From: Leifsonia xyli
GTDB lineage: Bacteria; Actinomycetota; Actinomycetes; Actinomycetales; Microbacteriaceae
Length of the DNA: 64,000 nt
Assembly: GCA_003243275.1 (NCBI GenBank)
Contig: QFQR01000008.1
Span: forward strand, 1 to 64,000
Direction of reading: 5' to 3'
The first letter of the stretch is position 1, and every line of letters begins with the position of its first letter. The translations under genes and the position numbers were made by a program. This document shows, piece by piece, positions 60,569-64,000 of this stretch. The notes below the pieces were generated by a model. It was given only the letters and a program-made list of their open reading frames with translations. It searched no databases and was not told the origin of the DNA.

Positions 60569-61534
60569 ATGACGAACTGGGGCTACACCCTGATGACCGA
60601 GCAGAGCGGTCCGCGTGAGCTGGTCGGCTACGCGGCGCGCGCCGAGGAGGCGGGGTTCTCGTTCGAGGTGGCGAGCGACCACTTCTCACCGTGGCTCGTC
60701 GAGCAAGGCCACGCGCCCTACGCGTGGAGCGTGCTCGGCGCGGTGATGCAGGCGACGCGCGAGGTGGAGCTCATGACGTACGTCACCTGCCCGACGCTCC
60801 GGTACCACCCCGCGGTCGTGGCGCAGAAGGCGGCGACCATGTCGCTGTTGAGCGAGGGTCGCTTCACGCTGAACGTGGGTTCGGGCGAGAACCTGAACGA
60901 GCACGTCGTCGGCGAGGGCTGGCCGGCGGTCGACGCGCGACAGGACATGCTCGCGGAGGCGCTGGAGATCATCCGCGAGCTGCACACGGGCGAGCTGGTG
61001 ACCTACGACGGCGCGTACTTCCGCGTCGACTCGGCGCGCATCTGGGACTGCCCGGACGAGGGGGTGCCGCTCGGCGTGGCCGTCTTCGGCGAGAAGTCGG
61101 TGGAGCGGTTCGGGCCGCTCGCCGACCACCTCGTGCAGGTGACGCCGGACGCGCAGCTCATCGAGCAGTGGACGTCGACCCACGACGGGCCCTCGCGGGT
61201 GATCGGCCAGCTGCCGATCGCCTGGGCGCCCGATGAGGAGACGGCGGTCCGCATCGCGCACGAGCAGTTCCGCTGGTTCGGCGGCGGATGGGGCGTCAAC
61301 GCCGACCTGCCGACCCCGGCCGGCTTCGAGGCTGCGTCGCAGTTCGTGCGCCCGGAGGACGTGGCGGAGGCGATCGCGTGCGGGCCCGACCTCGACAGGC
61401 TCGCGGAGAGCGCGCGCCCGTTCGTCGAGGCGGGCTTCACGGATGTCGCCCTCGTGCAGATCGGCGATCAGCTGCAGGAGCGCTTCCTCGCGGAGGCCGC
61501 CGAACCGCTGCTCGAGCGGCTGCGGGCGCTCTGA
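60569..61534 (+). CDS. LLM-class F420-dependent oxidoreductase (Fgd-like)
   Basis: 321 residues, TIM barrel of the bacterial luciferase superfamily. MTNWGYTLMTEQSGPRELVGYAARAEEAGFSFEVASDHFSPW, ATMSLLSEGRFTLNVGSGENLNEHVVGEGWP and VFGEKSVERFGPLADH are typical of TIGR03557, the Fgd-like group. Uses F420; substrate unknown, probably a sugar phosphate or hydride acceptor. Confidence 0.88.
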   Translation: MTNWGYTLMTEQSGPRELVGYAARAEEAGFSFEVASDHFSPWLVEQGHAPYAWSVLGAVMQATREVELMTYVTCPTLRYHPAVVAQKAATMSLLSEGRFTLNVGSGENLNEHVVGEGWPAVDARQDMLAEALEIIRELHTGELVTYDGAYFRVDSARIWDCPDEGVPLGVAVFGEKSVERFGPLADHLVQVTPDAQLIEQWTSTHDGPSRVIGQLPIAWAPDEETAVRIAHEQFRWFGGGWGVNADLPTPAGFEAASQFVRPEDVAEAIACGPDLDRLAESARPFVEAGFTDVALVQIGDQLQERFLAEAAEPLLERLRAL

Positions 61535-61553
61535 CCTCGGCCCACGGCGCGGG

Positions 61554-62438
61554 TCAGAAGCCGAGCTCGGCGAGCGCGCGCGGCAGCTCCGGCGGGAGTT
61601 CGCGCGCGAGGTAGCCGAGGGTGCCGATGCGGGCGCCGAGACGCTCGCCTGCCACCGCGTGCAGGTAGCTTCCCCAGACGGCGGCCCGCGCCGGCTCCAC
61701 GCCCCGGGCGGCGAGCCCGGCCACGGCCCCCGCCAGCACGTCACCGCTGCCCGAGGTGCCGAGTCCGCTCGATCCCTCCGGTGCCCTCCAGGTGCGTCCG
61801 TCCGGGGCGGCGACGCTGCCGTAGCAGGCGACCACGGCATCCAAGCGTCGGGCGATGGTCGCGCACGCGACGGCGAGCTCGTCGAGTTCTCCGCCCAGCA
61901 GCAGCTCCGCCTCGTCAAGATTCGGGGTGAGGATGAGGCGCTCCGGCAGCCCGCGGCGCAGCGCGGGGTCGCGCGCGAGGGCGCCGAGCGCGTAGGCGTC
62001 GAGCACGGCGACGGCGTCGGCATCCGGGTACGCCCCGAGCAGCGCGGCCGTCTCGTCGATGTCGTCGAGGCCCGGGCCCACGAGCACCGCGTCGGCCGCG
62101 TCGAGGTCGTCGGCGATCGCGGATGCCGCCGCGGCGCCGTCGATGTGACCGCGGCGCTCCGCGAGCGGCACCACGCCGCACTCGGGAAGCGCCACGGCGA
62201 ACTGCGGCGCGACGGATGCGGCGATCGCCACGGTGAGCCGGCCCGCGCCCACGCGCAGCGCCGCCTCCCCGGCTAGCCTCGCGGCACCCGGCGAGCGGGC
62301 GTCCCCGCCGACGACCAGCACCTGGCCGCGGCTGTACTTCGACTCCCCGCCGTCGGGCAGGCCCCAATCGCGGAGCAGTTCGGGCGTCACCTCGGTGACG
62401 GAGGCCTCCGGGCCGCCGCTCTCAGAGGACGTCGGCAT
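61554..62438 (-). CDS. nnrD: ADP/ATP-dependent NAD(P)H-hydrate dehydratase
   Basis: 294 residues. Repairs hydrated NAD(P)H. YSRGQVLVVGGDARSPGAARLAGEAALRVGAG, PNLDEAELLL (Asp/Glu pair) and the GTSGSGDVLAGAVAGLAARG ATP site. It lacks an N-terminal epimerase (NnrE) domain. ATG 62438 preceded by AGGAGGA; overlaps the phosphatase gene by 17 bases. Confidence 0.9.
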   Translation of the reverse strand: MPTSSESGGPEASVTEVTPELLRDWGLPDGGESKYSRGQVLVVGGDARSPGAARLAGEAALRVGAGRLTVAIAASVAPQFAVALPECGVVPLAERRGHIDGAAAASAIADDLDAADAVLVGPGLDDIDETAALLGAYPDADAVAVLDAYALGALARDPALRRGLPERLILTPNLDEAELLLGGELDELAVACATIARRLDAVVACYGSVAAPDGRTWRAPEGSSGLGTSGSGDVLAGAVAGLAARGVEPARAAVWGSYLHAVAGERLGARIGTLGYLARELPPELPRALAELGF

Positions 62439-63162
62439 GGGGGTCCTCCTGGTGCACGGTGACGGGAGCATCGTCGGCGTGCAGGTGGGCGGTGTCGGCG
62501 AAGCCCGCCACGCGCCACCCGTCGCCCTCCGGTAGCAGGGTCGTGACGGTGGCGTTCCCGACCGGGCGGCAGGCCACGGCCTCCAGGATCTCGGCCTCCG
62601 ACATCCCGCACAGCACGTAGACGATGAGGCTCACGACCACATCGTGAGCGACGATGAGCGTCGGCCGACCGGATGCGGTGATCTCGGGCAGCACCGAGCG
62701 CAGGCGCAGCGCGACATCCGCCCACGACTCCCCGCCGGGCGGGCGGTACCAGAACTTGCCGAGCCGCAGGCGTCGCTCGGCCTCCTCGGGGAATCTCGCC
62801 TGCACGCCGTGCGAACTGAGCAGGTCGAGGATCCCGAGCTCGCGGTCACGCAGCCGATCGTCGACGTGCAACTCGGCGGGGAAACCGGCACGCGCGCAGG
62901 CGAGTGCGGCCGTGTCGCGGGCGCGCAGGTACGGAGAGCACCAGATCGCGGGGACGGGCTGCCGCTCGGCGAGCCACTCGCCGAGCGCCGCCGCCTGTTC
63001 GCGCCCCGCCTCGGTGAGCGGGGTGTCGGCGTCGCGTGTCTCGATCGCGAGCCGCTCCTCGCCGGCGAGCTCCGCGCGGGTGGCCGCCACGTTGCCCGCG
63101 CTCTCGCCGTGGCGTGCCAGCCACAGCGGGGCGGCGGGCGCGCGCGTTGCAGGCTCGGACAT
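62422..63162 (-). CDS. Histidine phosphatase family protein
   Basis: 246 residues. LWLARHGESAGN with the acceptor His, DRELGILD (acidic), GGESWADVALRL and VAHDVVVSLIV (second His). Probably a broad phosphatase; substrate unknown. In an operon with nnrD and dps-like genes. Confidence 0.88.
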   Translation of the reverse strand: MSEPATRAPAAPLWLARHGESAGNVAATRAELAGEERLAIETRDADTPLTEAGREQAAALGEWLAERQPVPAIWCSPYLRARDTAALACARAGFPAELHVDDRLRDRELGILDLLSSHGVQARFPEEAERRLRLGKFWYRPPGGESWADVALRLRSVLPEITASGRPTLIVAHDVVVSLIVYVLCGMSEAEILEAVACRPVGNATVTTLLPEGDGWRVAGFADTAHLHADDAPVTVHQEDPHADVL

Positions 63163-63176
63163 CCGCGGGCCTCCCG

Positions 63177-63725
63177 CTACTTCGATCCCGCCGGCTTCCG
63201 GTTCTCGGCCGACACCATCCAGGCGTACTGCTCCAGCGACTCGATGATCTGATGCAGAATGTCGGCGGTCGTCGGGTCCTCCTCGTCGACCGGGTCGTGC
63301 ACCTCGCGCATCGTGCCGACCACCGCCTCGAGCCGCACCGTGACGAGGTCGATGACGTCGTTCGTGTCGATCTCCCCGTTCGGGAACTCGGGCAGCGTGG
63401 TGGTCGCGGCGACGGTGTCGCTGCGGCCGTCCGGGATGCCGTGCAGCGCCCGCATCCGCTCCGCGACCTCGTCGCTGAACCCGCGAGCCGCGTCGATGAT
63501 CTCGTCGAGGATGCGGTGGGTGTCGCGGAAGTTGCGGCCGACGACGTTCCAGTGGGCCTGCTTGCCCTGACCGGCCAGCTCGATGAGGTCGACGAGCACC
63601 TTCTGCAGGTTGTCGATCAGCTCCTTCGAGGCGGTGAAGCCGCGCTCGGCATTCTGCCGACGGCTGGTGCGCGCGCCGGCTCCCGCCGCGGGACGCTTGG
63701 CGGCGGACGCGGCGGCGGGGCTCAT
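63177..63725 (-). CDS. dps: Dps-family DNA-protecting ferritin
   Basis: 182 residues. Ferroxidase ligands: HWNVVGRNFRDTHRILDEIIDAARGFSDEVAERM (His...His/Asp...Glu). The N-terminal 25 residues are basic and disordered (SAAKRPAAGAGARTSRR), probably for DNA binding. Sequesters iron with H2O2 and protects DNA. Overlaps the upstream acidic gene by four bases. Confidence 0.93.
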   Translation of the reverse strand: MSPAAASAAKRPAAGAGARTSRRQNAERGFTASKELIDNLQKVLVDLIELAGQGKQAHWNVVGRNFRDTHRILDEIIDAARGFSDEVAERMRALHGIPDGRSDTVAATTTLPEFPNGEIDTNDVIDLVTVRLEAVVGTMREVHDPVDEEDPTTADILHQIIESLEQYAWMVSAENRKPAGSK

Positions 63726-63925
63726 TCTTCGCCCTCCCGCCGGATGTCCTCGAGCGTCTCGTGCCCCGTCACGCCCTGCGCGGTGAGGCTGCTCTCGATG
63801 TCCTCCGACTGCCCAGAGTCGACGATGTCGTAGGTCTGGGCCGAATCCGACTGGCTGCCGCTCGCGTTGCTGCCGGGATCGTCCGTCTGCGGTTCGTTCG
63901 TGTGCGTGCCGTTCGTGTCGCTCAT
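63722..63925 (-). CDS. Hypothetical small acidic protein
   Basis: 67 residues, disordered, Asp/Ser/Gln-rich (TNEPQTDDPGSNASGSQSDSAQTYDIVDSG; ends DIRREGEE). Coupled to dps by a four-base overlap. TAGCGT is seven bases before the ATG. Unknown function. Confidence 0.6.
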   Translation of the reverse strand: MSDTNGTHTNEPQTDDPGSNASGSQSDSAQTYDIVDSGQSEDIESSLTAQGVTGHETLEDIRREGEE

Positions 63926-63932
63926 GCGGGCG

Positions 63933-63938
63933 ACGCTA
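63933..63938 (-). promoter_or_regulatory. -10 box of the acidic protein/dps operon
   Basis: Minus strand TAGCGT, seven bases before the ATG at 63925; a leaderless start is likely. Confidence 0.45.
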
Positions 63939-64000
63939 CGCGCGGCGTTCCGGGCCGGGCAGGGGGTTGACGCCGCGGAACCTACCGCTACCGGCGCCGC

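Overview
The window is a high-GC, gene-dense chromosomal segment of an actinobacterium, most likely a member of the Microbacteriaceae. The evidence is the codon use, the tiny actinobacterial ribosomal protein bS22, an archaeal-type aspartyl-tRNA synthetase, an F420-family oxidoreductase, DrrA-type ABC transport and a RamB-type glyoxylate regulator. I see no rRNA or tRNA genes, no insertion sequences, no prophage and no CRISPR array.

Layout. 1-14.9 kb holds core genes: a cytochrome c maturation operon (phosphatase, TlpA, CcdA, ResB, CcsB), aspS, glutaredoxin, a HAD phosphatase, bS22, an excisionase-type HTH protein, proC, TrkH/TrkA potassium uptake and a cation diffusion facilitator. 14.4-24.1 kb has tadA/upp, a cysteine-rich leader peptide in front of a winged-helix regulator, two MarR genes, a calpain-like protease, a photolyase and the pseudouridine catabolic pair psuG/psuK. 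24.2-33.4 kb is the most unusual part: an alkylglycerone-phosphate-synthase homologue, a PlsC acyltransferase and an SDR on the minus strand, then a ferritin-like pseudoenzyme, a fatty-acyl-CoA reductase/HAD fusion, an intact diiron protein and a DUF6498 protein on the plus strand. Together these look like an ether-lipid (alkyl-glycerol) pathway; a ParE-type module flanks it and a VapBC module sits in its middle. 33.5-43.6 kb carries small regulators, three-domain glyoxylate shunt functions (aceA, aceB, a coupled adenylate kinase paralogue, a RamB-like regulator) and SDR genes. 44.2-51.4 kb is a beta-glucoside uptake and hydrolysis operon. 51.5-64 kb has MazEF, a PadR-controlled DrrAB-type exporter, a TSUP permease, an atypical NRAMP protein with two PRC-barrel partners, a DUF4143 ATPase, an alcohol dehydrogenase, an F420-type oxidoreductase, NAD(P)H-hydrate dehydratase and Dps.

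A recurring regulatory feature is a TANNNT -10 box followed after about six bases directly by the start codon, which predicts leaderless mRNAs for roughly twenty genes here. Three divergent gene pairs have -10 boxes that overlap or interlock, so the two promoters occupy one short site. Several autoregulator genes (MarR, TetR, MazE, VapB, XRE, PadR, the DUF4143 ATPase) have clear inverted or phased repeats at these promoters.

Limits: all functions are read from motifs and gene order; no database search was run, and starts are chosen from SD or -10 position and gene overlap.
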